From positions 124,001 to 188,000 of the forward strand of contig PABK01000026.1 in the NCBI GenBank assembly GCA_002699145.1: 64,000 nucleotides of DNA. The letters are read 5' to 3'. Shown in pieces: positions 54,874-63,559 of this stretch (its first letter is position 1; the number at the start of each line of letters is the position of its first letter). The DNA comes from Halioglobus sp. (GTDB taxonomy: Bacteria; Pseudomonadota; Gammaproteobacteria; Pseudomonadales; Halieaceae). The notes beneath the pieces are model-generated. The model saw only the letters and a list, made by a program, of their open reading frames with translations. It did no database searches and had not been told where the DNA came from. The position numbers were made by a program, and so were the translations under genes.

Positions 54874-55327
54874 GCTGTCCCTGCTAACGGTTCAGGAAAC
54901 TGTCACTGTGGCCGGCAGGCTCTGCACTGTCGGCTGTTCGCCGCCCCGCCAGGGCGCATGGCACTGGACGGCGATGCACGACCTTAGCCCCAGCGCGGGC
55001 GGCGATCAAGCGCTGCCGCGGGGCGGCGGGATTATTTGTGATCCACGTCAAGAGTCGTCGCGGCGGCGGCCTGCGCCGGCCGCTGTGTCCTGCCGGCAGC
55101 GGGCGGGCGCCGGTAGCGGGCCTGCGCCGCGCCACCGGCGGCGCGGATATAACCGGGGGTTGTATCTCGGTATAACCGTAAAATATTGATTTTTCTTCAT
55201 TTTTTTATTTGTCGCCGCATGGCGGGGCGCTACTGTGGGACAGGTTCGGCGGTTGCTTGATACAGCGCGCCGGGGTGCATGTTCCCGCGGGGACGGGCGT
55301 TTAACAGTGTGGGGTGAAACAGGCGAT
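54874..55327. promoter_or_regulatory. Intergenic region between divergent dioxygenase and HzsA-like genes
   Basis: About 450 non-coding bases. The stretch 55145-55215 is AT-rich. It holds an inverted repeat TATAACC-GGGG-GTTGTA (55148-55164), close to the LysR-type site at 11972-11988 (TATAACC-AAAA-GTTATA), followed by a further half-site GGTATAACC (55169-55177). A TTGTAT / TATTGA pair (55160-55165 and 55184-55189, 18 apart) could be the plus-strand promoter. The rest shows nothing clear. Confidence 0.45.
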
Positions 55328-58219
55328 ATGAGTGCTCGACAGTCGGTTTTCAGCGGGCGTGCCAGCGCGTGCCTGCTCGCGGGTTGTCTGCTGCTGACAG
55401 GCTGCGGTGGCGGTGGTGGCGGCGGAGAGAATGTGGCGCCGGCGGACACGCGCGACGCGGCGGACCTGCCGCCCCCCGGCCCGGCGCCGCAGCCCGTGGA
55501 GCCGGGGAGCGCGGATGAACCGGCCGCGCAGGACCCGCCCGCCACGCCTCCGTCGGCCCCGCCGGTGGTCGCCGGGCCCGGCCCCGACCCCGAGCCGGGC
55601 GCGCCGTTTGAACCCCGGCCGCCGGCGGGTCCGCAGCTGCCGGGTCCCGCACCGACCGAGCCGGAACCGTCGGGAGAGCCCGCCGACCTGCCGGAGCCGA
55701 CGCCGGAGCCAGACCCGGAGCCGCTCCCGGAGCCAGATCCGGAGCCGATCCCGGAGCCGCTCCCGGAGCCGGAGCCGCCGGTGATCGAATTCCCCGAGCA
55801 CATCACCTTCAACGGGCTGGTCTACACGCGCCAGCCGCGCGCCAGGCAGCCGGTGCCGGGCACGGCCCTGGAGGACGCCTCCAACTGGCAGCACGTGTCG
55901 GATGTCGGGCGCATCAACGGCGGCATCGCCGAGGCGGACGTGGTGCTGGACGACCTGCGCGGCGACGTGCGTGTCATTCACGACTGCACGACATCACAGG
56001 AGATCTGCGTGGCGCAGGAGGCGCGTGTCAGCCCGGACGGCACGAAGATCGCCTACTCGGTGGGTTACGGCAATACCCTGCAGGAGGTGTACTACAACGG
56101 CGTGCCCCTGGGTATCTACGATATTCCCGCCCTGACCCACGCGCGCCTGTTCATCTACGATATCGCCAGCGGCGTTGCCACGCCGGTGCCCAATCACGGC
56201 GCCAACATCATCGACCGGCAACCCGAGTGGCTGGACAACGACACCCTGGTATTCAGCAGTAATCGCGCCAACGTGTACCCGCACAAGACGCAGATCAGCC
56301 AGCACCGGGGCACCTATCCCGGCGGCGCCCCGCGCTGGGGAGGGGGCGCGGAGTACGGGGTGTCACAACCCTACGGTTACCGCAACGCGGGCAAGGCGAT
56401 GCAGATCTGGACCATGGACATCGACGGCGGCAACGCGCGCAACATCAGTCCGCACGAGACCATGGCCCTGTCGCCGACGGTGCTGACCAACGGCGACATT
56501 CTCTACTCCTGCTGGAACGGACACGCCAACGAGGCCTTCGACGGGCCTTACCGGCACACCAACGTCCCCGGCACCGAGGTGAACAAGTGGTGGGTGTGCC
56601 GCGTGGACGGCAACGGCGCCGGTGGCGAGGTGGTGCTCAACGCGCACAAGTCGCCGCTGCTCAAGACCCGCGACTGGATCGCGCCCACGATCACCGGCGG
56701 CGAAGGCGCCTCGGAACTGCGCGCGCTGCGCTCGGTGGCAGAGATCCGGCGCGGTTACATCGGCGTCACCAACTACTACCGTTCCAACCACACCGGCAGC
56801 CTGGGCATTGTCTACGGCATGGCCGTCAAGGAGCCGGGAGTGGAGGGCGTGTCGCGGCTGAACAACTTTACGCACCATGTCTATTCCAGCGACCGCGAGG
56901 GCTCGGGCAGGTACATTCCCAGCGACTTCATTGCCCTGACCCCTTACGGCAACGACCAGGACATCGCCCCGCGGCGCCACGCCAACGGGCGCGTGGTGGG
57001 CAAGGCGGGATACGCCAGCGCGCTGCCGGGCACCGATGACTACCTGGTCACCCATGCCCGCGGCATCTGCTTCGAGGCCAGTTTCCCCGAATGGGTCAAC
57101 TCGCCGTGGACCGGCGGCGAACCGATGTGCCAGAAGGGTGTCTACCGCGTGAAGGTCGACCAGGTGACGGATCCCTTCGACAGTGAGCAGATGGAACTGC
57201 TGGCCGGCGGCGACGAGTGGCACGTCTACGACGCCGACGCGATCACCGACTACCCCTCCCTGTGGGGCCAGGAGCAACCGCAGCGTCCCGCCCCGCTCAG
57301 CGGCGACCGCTGCTTCCTGCAGGTGGTCGATGCGCGCGCCGCCGAACTACAGGCGCCGCACAATTACAACTGGACGCAGTACCTGTACGAGCAGTGCTCA
57401 CTGCAGGGCTGCGCGGTGAACACGGAGGACAGGGAGTTCCACGCCGACAACATGCACTACCTGGCGGTCTACCAGGTGGACATGTGGGACCTGAGCTACG
57501 CCGACGGCGGCCAGCACGTGTTCGGTCACACCACCAACAATCACGGCTTCAAGGCGCTGCGCGTGTGGGGTTACCAGGCGCTGGAGGACGACGGCTCGGT
57601 GCGCATGGAGGTGCCCTGTGAAACGCCGATCCAGATCCATGGCCAGGATGCGAACGGCATGACCATCGCCCACGATGACAAGCTGCATTCGCTGCGCCGC
57701 GGCGAGACGCGTACCTGCCACGGCTGCCACGACGGTCACTCCGAGGAGCGCGCGGCGCAGCTCGGGCAGAGCGCGGTGCAGCGCTTCGCCGCCACCCTGG
57801 CGGCGCGCAGCAGCCGGCCGGCCCCCGCCAACGGATACCGCCGCAGCTGGGCGGATATCGAGCCCCTGCTGGAAGAGAACTGCAGCGGATGCCACGCGGA
57901 CATGAACAATGACGACGGCCTGCTGCAGTCGCGTATCGCCTGGGACTGGGAGCAACTCGACTGGCCCTGGGTGACGCGGCAACCGGTGGGCAACGGCACC
58001 TATCGCCTGCCGCGCCCCTACACCAGCAAGTGGGTGGCGAAACTGGCGCGCAATTCCCTGCTCTACTGGAAGTGTATGGGGCAGCGTATGGACGGGCGCA
58101 CGGACCGGCAGTACGCCGACGACATCGACTTCGGCCAGGCGCACCCCGCGGCGGACCCGCAGGTGTGCCAGGCGATCGGCCAGTGGATTGACCAGGGGAT
58201 ACAACGCGACCCCGAATGA
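55328..58219 (+). CDS. HzsA-related diheme lipoprotein
   Basis: 963 residues from the ATG at 55328. Lipobox LLAGCLLLTGC at about residues 16-26, then glycines and about 110 residues of Pro/Glu-rich linker. Residues 160-680 look like a beta-propeller (YDIASGVATPVPN, QIWTMDIDGGNARNIS, GDILYSCWNGHANEA). The C-terminal part has two c-type haem motifs, CHGCH at 797-801 and CSGCH at 852-856. The layout of propeller, middle domain and two haems resembles the alpha subunit of hydrazine synthase and its relatives outside anammox bacteria. No hydrazine role is implied. Probably a surface-exposed redox protein. Confidence 0.8.
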   Translation: MSARQSVFSGRASACLLAGCLLLTGCGGGGGGGENVAPADTRDAADLPPPGPAPQPVEPGSADEPAAQDPPATPPSAPPVVAGPGPDPEPGAPFEPRPPAGPQLPGPAPTEPEPSGEPADLPEPTPEPDPEPLPEPDPEPIPEPLPEPEPPVIEFPEHITFNGLVYTRQPRARQPVPGTALEDASNWQHVSDVGRINGGIAEADVVLDDLRGDVRVIHDCTTSQEICVAQEARVSPDGTKIAYSVGYGNTLQEVYYNGVPLGIYDIPALTHARLFIYDIASGVATPVPNHGANIIDRQPEWLDNDTLVFSSNRANVYPHKTQISQHRGTYPGGAPRWGGGAEYGVSQPYGYRNAGKAMQIWTMDIDGGNARNISPHETMALSPTVLTNGDILYSCWNGHANEAFDGPYRHTNVPGTEVNKWWVCRVDGNGAGGEVVLNAHKSPLLKTRDWIAPTITGGEGASELRALRSVAEIRRGYIGVTNYYRSNHTGSLGIVYGMAVKEPGVEGVSRLNNFTHHVYSSDREGSGRYIPSDFIALTPYGNDQDIAPRRHANGRVVGKAGYASALPGTDDYLVTHARGICFEASFPEWVNSPWTGGEPMCQKGVYRVKVDQVTDPFDSEQMELLAGGDEWHVYDADAITDYPSLWGQEQPQRPAPLSGDRCFLQVVDARAAELQAPHNYNWTQYLYEQCSLQGCAVNTEDREFHADNMHYLAVYQVDMWDLSYADGGQHVFGHTTNNHGFKALRVWGYQALEDDGSVRMEVPCETPIQIHGQDANGMTIAHDDKLHSLRRGETRTCHGCHDGHSEERAAQLGQSAVQRFAATLAARSSRPAPANGYRRSWADIEPLLEENCSGCHADMNNDDGLLQSRIAWDWEQLDWPWVTRQPVGNGTYRLPRPYTSKWVAKLARNSLLYWKCMGQRMDGRTDRQYADDIDFGQAHPAADPQVCQAIGQWIDQGIQRDPE
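55691..55780 (+). repeat. Degenerate Pro-Glu repeat (linker of the HzsA-like protein)
   Basis: Repeats of CCGGAGCC-type units encode PEP/PEPDPEPL motifs such as PEPDPEPLPEPDPEPIPEP; an extended spacer behind the lipid anchor. Confidence 0.7.
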
Positions 58220-58229
58220 GCGGTCGGCC

Positions 58230-59384
58230 TCAGTCCTCGTACCTGGCGATGGCGCCGCTGGACAGGTATTGCGCGATCTGCGCATCGCTGAAGCCGAATT
58301 CGCGCAACACCTCCTCGGTGTGTTCACCAATGCGCGCCGCGTGGCGGCGCAGGCTGCCCGGGGTGCGCGAAAAGCGCGGCGCCGGCGCCGGTTGCCAGGT
58401 GTCGCCATCGTCGACAAAGGTCTGGCGCGCGCGGTGGTGCGGGTGGTGGCGCACCTCGGCCATGGACAACACCGGCGCGTAACAGGCATCCGCGCCGGCG
58501 AGGATGGCGTCCCACTCGTCGCGCGTGCGGCGCCGGATGACCTGCGCCAGTTGCTCCTGCATGGCGGGCCAGTTGTCCATGTCGAACTGCTGCTCGAAAG
58601 GCGCCGCGTCCTCGCCCAGCCGTTGCAGCAATGCGGCGTAGAACTGTGGTTCGATGGCGCCCAGGGAGACGTATTTGCCGTCGGCGGTTTCGTACACCTC
58701 GTAAAAATGCGCGCCGGAGTCGAGCATGTTGGTGCCGCGCTCGTCGGACCAGAATCCCGCCTGGAAGGCGGCGAAGGTGCTGGCCATCAGTGTCGCCGCG
58801 CCGTCGATCATGGCGCCGTCCACCACCTGTCCCTGGCCGGATTGTCTCGTTTCCAGCAGCGCGCAGACCATGCCGAAGGCGAGCATCAGGCCGCCGCCGC
58901 CGAAATCGCCCACCAGGTTCAGCGGGATGGCCGGCTTCTCGCCGCGGCGCCCGATACCGTGCAGTGCGCCGGCCAGGGCGATGTAGTTGATGTCGTGCCC
59001 CGCCTCCCTGGCCATCGGGCCCTCCTGTCCCCAGCCGGTCATGCGCCCGTAGACCAGCGCCGGGTTGCGCGCCAGGCAGGTGTCCGGGCCCAGGCCGAGA
59101 CGCTCCATGACACCGGGGCGGTTGCCCTCGAGCAGGGCGTCGGCGCGCTCGACCAGCGCCAGTGCCGTGGCGACGCCGTCGGCGTGTTTCAGGTTGACGC
59201 TGATACAGCGCTTGTTGCGATTGAGCACGTCGAGCTGCGGCTTGTCGCCGCCGGCGAACAGGCCGCCCCCGGGGCGTTCCACGCGGATGACGTCGGCGCC
59301 CAGGTCCGCCAGCAGCATGGCGGCGAAGGGGCCGGGGCCGATGCCCGCGATCTCGATGATGGTCAGGCCCTGCAGTGGTCCCAT
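58230..59384 (-). CDS. CoA-transferase III family protein, AMACR type
   Basis: 384 residues. CaiB/BaiF fold with EIAGIGPGPFAAMLLADLGA and RVERPGGG at the CoA site. The His130-Asp131 pair in EAGHDINYIALAGAL and Asp in NLVGDFGGGGLMLAFG match alpha-methylacyl-CoA racemase, rather than formyl-CoA transferase. The enzyme inverts the 2-methyl centre of branched acyl-CoAs, as needed for side-chain degradation of steroids or isoprenoids. It is downstream of the TetR gene on the same strand, 75 bases apart, and near Rieske and SDR genes. Confidence 0.88.
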   Translation of the reverse strand: MGPLQGLTIIEIAGIGPGPFAAMLLADLGADVIRVERPGGGLFAGGDKPQLDVLNRNKRCISVNLKHADGVATALALVERADALLEGNRPGVMERLGLGPDTCLARNPALVYGRMTGWGQEGPMAREAGHDINYIALAGALHGIGRRGEKPAIPLNLVGDFGGGGLMLAFGMVCALLETRQSGQGQVVDGAMIDGAATLMASTFAAFQAGFWSDERGTNMLDSGAHFYEVYETADGKYVSLGAIEPQFYAALLQRLGEDAAPFEQQFDMDNWPAMQEQLAQVIRRRTRDEWDAILAGADACYAPVLSMAEVRHHPHHRARQTFVDDGDTWQPAPAPRFSRTPGSLRRHAARIGEHTEEVLREFGFSDAQIAQYLSSGAIARYED

Positions 59385-59459
59385 GGGCGGTCTCCGGCGG
59401 CGTGGTCGTGACGCTGAGCATGCCGTCCGCGGCGGGGCGGGGCAAGGGCGGAACGGGCC

Positions 59460-60083
59460 TTACACGCTGTCCAGACAGATCAGGTGCTCGAACAGCGCAC
59501 GCGCCTCTTCCAGCTTGGCGAACACGGGGAAGCTGCTGTCCATGGCCCAGGAGGTGGTGAGCAGGTTGAGTGTCCCGACCACCACCGTGGCGAGCATTCC
59601 CGGCGCAAAGTCTGTCTTGATGTCGCCCAGCTCGCTGCCCGCGTCGATCAGCCGCGTGAAGCTGGCCAGGGCGGTGCTGCCGATTTCCTGTTGCCGCGCG
59701 CGGTCCTGGGCCAGGGCGCTGGGCCCCATGACGATGAGCTGGCGGTCGATCTCGTTCATGCCGGCGAAATTGGACTCGATGTAGTCGATCATCGCCTCCA
59801 GGCGCCCGCGGGTGCTGGGGTGATTGGTCATGAGTTCGCGCAGCATGGGCTCCATGCGGTTGTACAGGCGCGAGATGCCCAACCCGCCGAGCAGCGCGTG
59901 CTTGTTCGGGAAGTGGCCGTAAAAGGTGCGCCGGGCCACATCCGCCTGCACGCAGATCTCCTCGATGCTGGTGTCGTCGATGCCCTGGCGCTGGAACAGG
60001 GTGTAGGCCGCCTCCTCGATACGGGAGCGGATCTCCTGCTTGCGCTTTTCGCGGCGCCCGAGCGGCGCCTGGGTCTCGCCCAT
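59460..60083 (-). CDS. TetR-family transcriptional regulator
   Basis: 207 residues. The N-terminal helix-turn-helix is clear: RIEEAAYTLFQRQGIDDTSI, EEICVQADVARRTFYGHFPN and KHALLGGLG. The rest is an all-helical ligand domain. It is divergent from the amidohydrolase/Rieske operon and shares its promoter region with an operator-like palindrome, so it most likely represses that operon and itself. Inducer unknown. Confidence 0.93.
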   Translation of the reverse strand: MGETQAPLGRREKRKQEIRSRIEEAAYTLFQRQGIDDTSIEEICVQADVARRTFYGHFPNKHALLGGLGISRLYNRMEPMLRELMTNHPSTRGRLEAMIDYIESNFAGMNEIDRQLIVMGPSALAQDRARQQEIGSTALASFTRLIDAGSELGDIKTDFAPGMLATVVVGTLNLLTTSWAMDSSFPVFAKLEEARALFEHLICLDSV

Positions 60084-60099
60084 GAAATTTCCGTAATTG

Positions 60100-60148
60100 C
60101 GATTGCAATCGAAATGGTATTAAACTACATTCGTATACAAATGTGCAA
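60100..60148. promoter_or_regulatory. Divergent promoters with shared palindromic operator
   Basis: Plus strand: TTGCAA (60103-60108), 17 bases, TACATT (60126-60131). Minus strand: TTGCAC (60143-60148), 18 bases, TTTAAT (60119-60124). The inverted repeat ACATTCGTATACAAATGT (60127-60144, 16 of 18 bases symmetric) covers the plus -10 and lies in the minus spacer. A second perfect palindrome CGATTGCAATCG (60100-60111) covers the plus -35. One bound TetR dimer could shut both promoters. Confidence 0.7.
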
Positions 60149-60277
60149 GTTTGCTCATATGTGAGGCTGCCCGGAATCACCGCAGGGTCCCGGTCGCAGC
60201 CTGCAGCAGGCCTGCGCAAAAATCAGACCCGGCCACCCCCGCGGGGTGTCGCCAGTTGTACAGAGAGCGAGAGTCCC

Positions 60278-61492
60278 ATGTCCGACCGCCTGATTGTGGT
60301 GTCTACCGACTGCCACGCCGGCCTGCCGATTGCCGATTACAAACCCTATGTCGAGTCAAGGTATCACGAGATGATGGACATGGCGGTACCCGTCACCGTG
60401 GATATGATGGACCAGGCCGAGTCCATGTTCCTGATCAAGGAGATCAACGACGCCTGGCGCGCACCGATCCAGCAGGAGCTCACCGGCGCCTGGGACTACG
60501 CCGAGCGCCTCAAGATGCTGGCCGGCGACGGCATCGCCGCGGAGGTGGTGTTCCCCGACGGCATCACCGAAAAGAACACGCCGCCCTTCGGCGCAGGCCT
60601 GGGACTGTCGCCGCGCGACATGGTCCCGGAGCTGCAGTGGGCCGGCGCCATGGCGCACAACCGCTGGCTCGCCGAGTGGTGCGCCAATGCCCCCGAGCGC
60701 CATATCGGCGTCGCCCCCATCCCGTTGCTGTGGGATGTCGACCAGGCGCTGGAAGCGCTGCGCTGGTGTGTGGACAACGGGCTCACCTCGGTCATGCTGC
60801 CCACCCTGTGGGGCGACCAGGACCCCTACCACCACGTCAAATACGACCCGTTCTGGGCCGCCTGCGAGGAGATGGGCGTGGTCGTCCACTTCCACTCCGG
60901 CCCGGCGCAGCACCACGAGTACTTCGGCGAGGGATTCCCGGCCGAGGACCGGCGCGACGAGCTGCCGGGCGCCATGGGTATCTACGTGTCCGAGGTCATG
61001 TGGTGGCTGTACCGCCCGCTGACCTTCATGATCTGGGGCGGTGTGTTCGAGCGTTTCCCCAGGCTCAAGACCATGATCGTCGAGGGCGGCACCATGTTCA
61101 TGCTGCCCACCTGGCTGCGCCTGATGGATTTCCACTACACCGAGGGCCAGATCTCGGCCAAGCTCGGTAACTTTCGCGGTCACCTGTCGCTCAAGCCCAG
61201 CGAGTACTTCGCGCGCAATGTCGGCATCGGCGCCTCCTGCGTGCTGCGCGCCGACCTGGACGGCCGCGACGACATCGGCCTGGAGAAGATCATGTGGGGC
61301 AGCGACTTCCCGCACCCCGAGGGCAGCTGGCCGAACACCGCGCAGTACTTCAAGGACAACTTCAGCGATTTCCCGGTCGCGGACGGTCGCAGGATCCTGG
61401 GCGAGAACGCCATCGAGTTCTACGGCCTGGACCGCGCAAAACTGCAGGCGGTGGCCGACGAGATCGGCCCCGATGAAACCTTGTTCAACTGA
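60278..61492 (+). CDS. Amidohydrolase family protein (amidohydrolase-2 type)
   Basis: 404 residues from the ATG at 60278. TIM-barrel hydrolase/decarboxylase: VVSTDCHAGLPIADYKPYV near the start, HIGVAPIPLLWDVDQALEAL in the middle, and VVVHFHSGPAQHH. The late metal-ligand Asp is in IMWGSDFPHPEGSWP. Usually members of this group act on ring-cleavage or carboxylated aromatic intermediates (ACMSD-like). The metal pattern DCHAG at the first strand differs from the usual HxH. First gene of the Rieske operon; the substrate is unknown. Confidence 0.9.
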   Translation: MSDRLIVVSTDCHAGLPIADYKPYVESRYHEMMDMAVPVTVDMMDQAESMFLIKEINDAWRAPIQQELTGAWDYAERLKMLAGDGIAAEVVFPDGITEKNTPPFGAGLGLSPRDMVPELQWAGAMAHNRWLAEWCANAPERHIGVAPIPLLWDVDQALEALRWCVDNGLTSVMLPTLWGDQDPYHHVKYDPFWAACEEMGVVVHFHSGPAQHHEYFGEGFPAEDRRDELPGAMGIYVSEVMWWLYRPLTFMIWGGVFERFPRLKTMIVEGGTMFMLPTWLRLMDFHYTEGQISAKLGNFRGHLSLKPSEYFARNVGIGASCVLRADLDGRDDIGLEKIMWGSDFPHPEGSWPNTAQYFKDNFSDFPVADGRRILGENAIEFYGLDRAKLQAVADEIGPDETLFN

Positions 61493-61528
61493 TCCGCAGC
61501 GGATCGCAGGATACCCCGGAGAGATGAC

Positions 61529-62503
61529 GTGACTATTGTTGAAACATGTGAATCGCTGACCAATTCCACCCCGGATTTCCCCATGGGCTGGTACTCGGTG
61601 GAGCGCTCCCACGAACTGGCCATCGGCGAGGTGAAGCCGGTCAAGGCCTTCGACCGCGAACTGGTGTTGTACCGCACGCGCTCGGGCGCCGTGGCGCTGC
61701 AGGACGCGTTCTGTCCGCACCTGGGCGCGCACCTGGGCCACAAGGGGCGCGTGGTCGGCGAGTCGATCCGCTGCCCGTTCCACGGCTGGCAGTTCGGCGC
61801 GCAGGACGGCAAGTGCAACCAGATCCCTTACTGCGACGATATCCCCGAGCGGGCGCGGATTCGCACCTGGCATGTCGAGGAGAAGAACGGCGAGATCTAC
61901 ATCTGGTTCCACCCGGAAAACCCCCCGCCGCAATGGGCGCTGCCGGACCTGCCGGAGCTGGGCGACCCCAACTGGACGGCGCCGCGCTACACCGAACACC
62001 TGGTGCCGGCGCATGTGCAGGACATCTGCGAGAATTCCTGCGACCCGGTGCACTTCCAGTACGTGCACGGGCAGATGGCGATTCCCGATTCCACGGTGAG
62101 CATCGACGACGACGGGCGCACCATGCACCTGCACTCGGACATGTCCAATGCGGACTACCCCGCGCACCTGCACGCGACCACCTACAGCCCCGGTTTCGCC
62201 ATGGTGCGCACCACCTACGGCCCGAACGCCGAGATGATCATGTACAACAGCGCCCAGCCGATCAATCGCAATGAGACCTTCATGCGCTGGACGCTGATAG
62301 TGCGCCGCGAAATCGAGGACCAGGCGGGCGACGACGTGATGGACGGCATCATCGACGGCCTCAACGACGACTACCCCATCTGGGCGAACAAGGTGCACAA
62401 GCGCCGCCCGGTGTTCTGCAAGGGCGACGACACCCTGGTGACCTTCCGCAAGTGGGTGCGCCAGTTCTACCAGACCTCCAGTGACAAGCGAGAGATAGCC
62501 TGA
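61529..62503 (+). CDS. Rieske non-haem iron oxygenase, KshA/DAF-36-like
   Basis: 324 residues from a GTG at 61529. Rieske cluster ligands Cys62, His64, Cys82 and His85 sit in FCPHLGAHLGHKG and RCPFHGWQFG. The catalytic iron ligands are in ICENSCDPVHFQYVHGQM, with His175 and His180. The cluster spacing and the following DGKCNQIPYCDD resemble the oxygenase component of 3-ketosteroid 9-alpha-hydroxylase. It would need a separate reductase. The target is likely a steroid or cyclic hydrocarbon, by family only. One base overlaps the SDR gene. Confidence 0.9.
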   Translation: MTIVETCESLTNSTPDFPMGWYSVERSHELAIGEVKPVKAFDRELVLYRTRSGAVALQDAFCPHLGAHLGHKGRVVGESIRCPFHGWQFGAQDGKCNQIPYCDDIPERARIRTWHVEEKNGEIYIWFHPENPPPQWALPDLPELGDPNWTAPRYTEHLVPAHVQDICENSCDPVHFQYVHGQMAIPDSTVSIDDDGRTMHLHSDMSNADYPAHLHATTYSPGFAMVRTTYGPNAEMIMYNSAQPINRNETFMRWTLIVRREIEDQAGDDVMDGIIDGLNDDYPIWANKVHKRRPVFCKGDDTLVTFRKWVRQFYQTSSDKREIA

Positions 62504-63384
62504 TGCAGGATTTCAACGACAAGGTCGCCGTGATCACCGGCGGCGCCAGCGGGGTGGGCCGTTCGCTGGCCTTTGCCCTGGGCCGGCGCGGGGCGAAGGT
62601 CGCCGTGGGCGACGTGGACGCCGCCGCCATGGAGCAGGTCGCCGCCGACCTCGCCGCGGAGAATATCGAGGCGATCGTGGAGCGCTGCGATGTCACCGAC
62701 GTGGACAGCCTCAACGCCCTGGCGGATGCCGCGGCGGAAAAGCTCGGCGGCCTGGACCTGGTGTTCGCCAACGCCGGGATCGGCGCCGGCGAGCAGGGCG
62801 CCATGTGGGAGTACTCCGAGAAGGACTGGCAGTGGGCCTTCGACGTCAATGTCTGGGGTGTGGTGAACAGTATCCGCGCCTTCATGCCGCGGCTGGTGGC
62901 GAGCGGCAAACCGGCGCATTTCGTGGTCACCGGCTCTGGCAATGGCGCCTACATCGTCCTGCCGGACGCGCCCATCTACACCGCGACCAAGGCGGCGGTG
63001 CACGCGATCACCGAAAACCTGCACTACCAGGCGCAGGCGGCGCAACTGCCGGTGAAGGTCAGCGCCCTGTTTCCCGGCCCCCACGTGGTGGATACCGGGT
63101 TGTTCAATTCCGGCCGGGTGCGCCCCGAGGCGCTGAAGAAAGACGGCGTGGAGGGCAACGAGTCCGGCATCAATTCCGTCGATGACATGAAGAAGATGTG
63201 CGAGCAGTTCGGCATCGAGCTGCAGACCACGCACCCGGACGAGGTGGCGGAGATGGCGCTCAAGGGCCTGGAGCAGGACGCCTTCTGGCTGCTGGAAACC
63301 ACCGAGGACACCGATGCCAAGATTCGCGCGCGTGCGGACATGATACTGAATCGCACCACGCCGGTACCGGCGTCGGTGGGATAG
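62503..63384 (+). CDS. Short-chain dehydrogenase/reductase
   Basis: 293 residues; the ATG overlaps the previous stop (TGATG). NAD(P)-binding VAVITGGASGVGRSLAFALG, the structural ANAGIG, Ser145 in VVTGSGNGAYI and the Tyr159/Lys163 pair in PIYTATKAAVHAI are those of classical SDRs. It oxidises or reduces an alcohol/ketone in the same pathway as the Rieske oxygenase. Coupled in the operon. Confidence 0.92.
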   Translation: MQDFNDKVAVITGGASGVGRSLAFALGRRGAKVAVGDVDAAAMEQVAADLAAENIEAIVERCDVTDVDSLNALADAAAEKLGGLDLVFANAGIGAGEQGAMWEYSEKDWQWAFDVNVWGVVNSIRAFMPRLVASGKPAHFVVTGSGNGAYIVLPDAPIYTATKAAVHAITENLHYQAQAAQLPVKVSALFPGPHVVDTGLFNSGRVRPEALKKDGVEGNESGINSVDDMKKMCEQFGIELQTTHPDEVAEMALKGLEQDAFWLLETTEDTDAKIRARADMILNRTTPVPASVG

Positions 63385-63452
63385 GCAGCCGCGGGACCAG
63401 GCCGGGCTGGGCCCGGGCCGGTGCCGACGAATTGACCGTGATCGAGAACAGC

Positions 63453-63522
63453 GTCAGTCCCGCGCAGGCGGGAATCCAGGGAATACGGTCGCCGTCTGGA
63501 GTCCCGCTCGGGCGGGGATGAC
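63453..63522. repeat. 70-bp palindromic intergenic element
   Basis: The left half GTCAGTCCCGCGCAGGCGGG plus AATCCAG and the right half CTGGAGTCCCGCTCGGGCGG plus GGATGAC are imperfect inverted copies with a short centre. It resembles the widespread 'GTCATTCCCGCGAAAGCGGG' type repeats of proteobacteria. A 10-base direct repeat (ACGAACAGCA at 63521 and 63531) borders it. It lies between the SDR and the next gene. Confidence 0.8.
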
Positions 63523-63559
63523 GAACAGCAACGAACAGCAACAGACAGGAATAAAAGCG

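Noticed and set aside
55328-58219. Reading the HzsA-like gene as evidence of anammox metabolism
   Set aside because: No hydrazine synthase beta/gamma subunits or hydrazine dehydrogenase are nearby, and the organism has aerobic oxidases. Only structural relatedness can be claimed.
60356-62398. Open frame of about 680 codons antisense to the amidohydrolase and Rieske genes
   Set aside because: Spans two well-supported plus-strand genes and lacks any protein-family feature.
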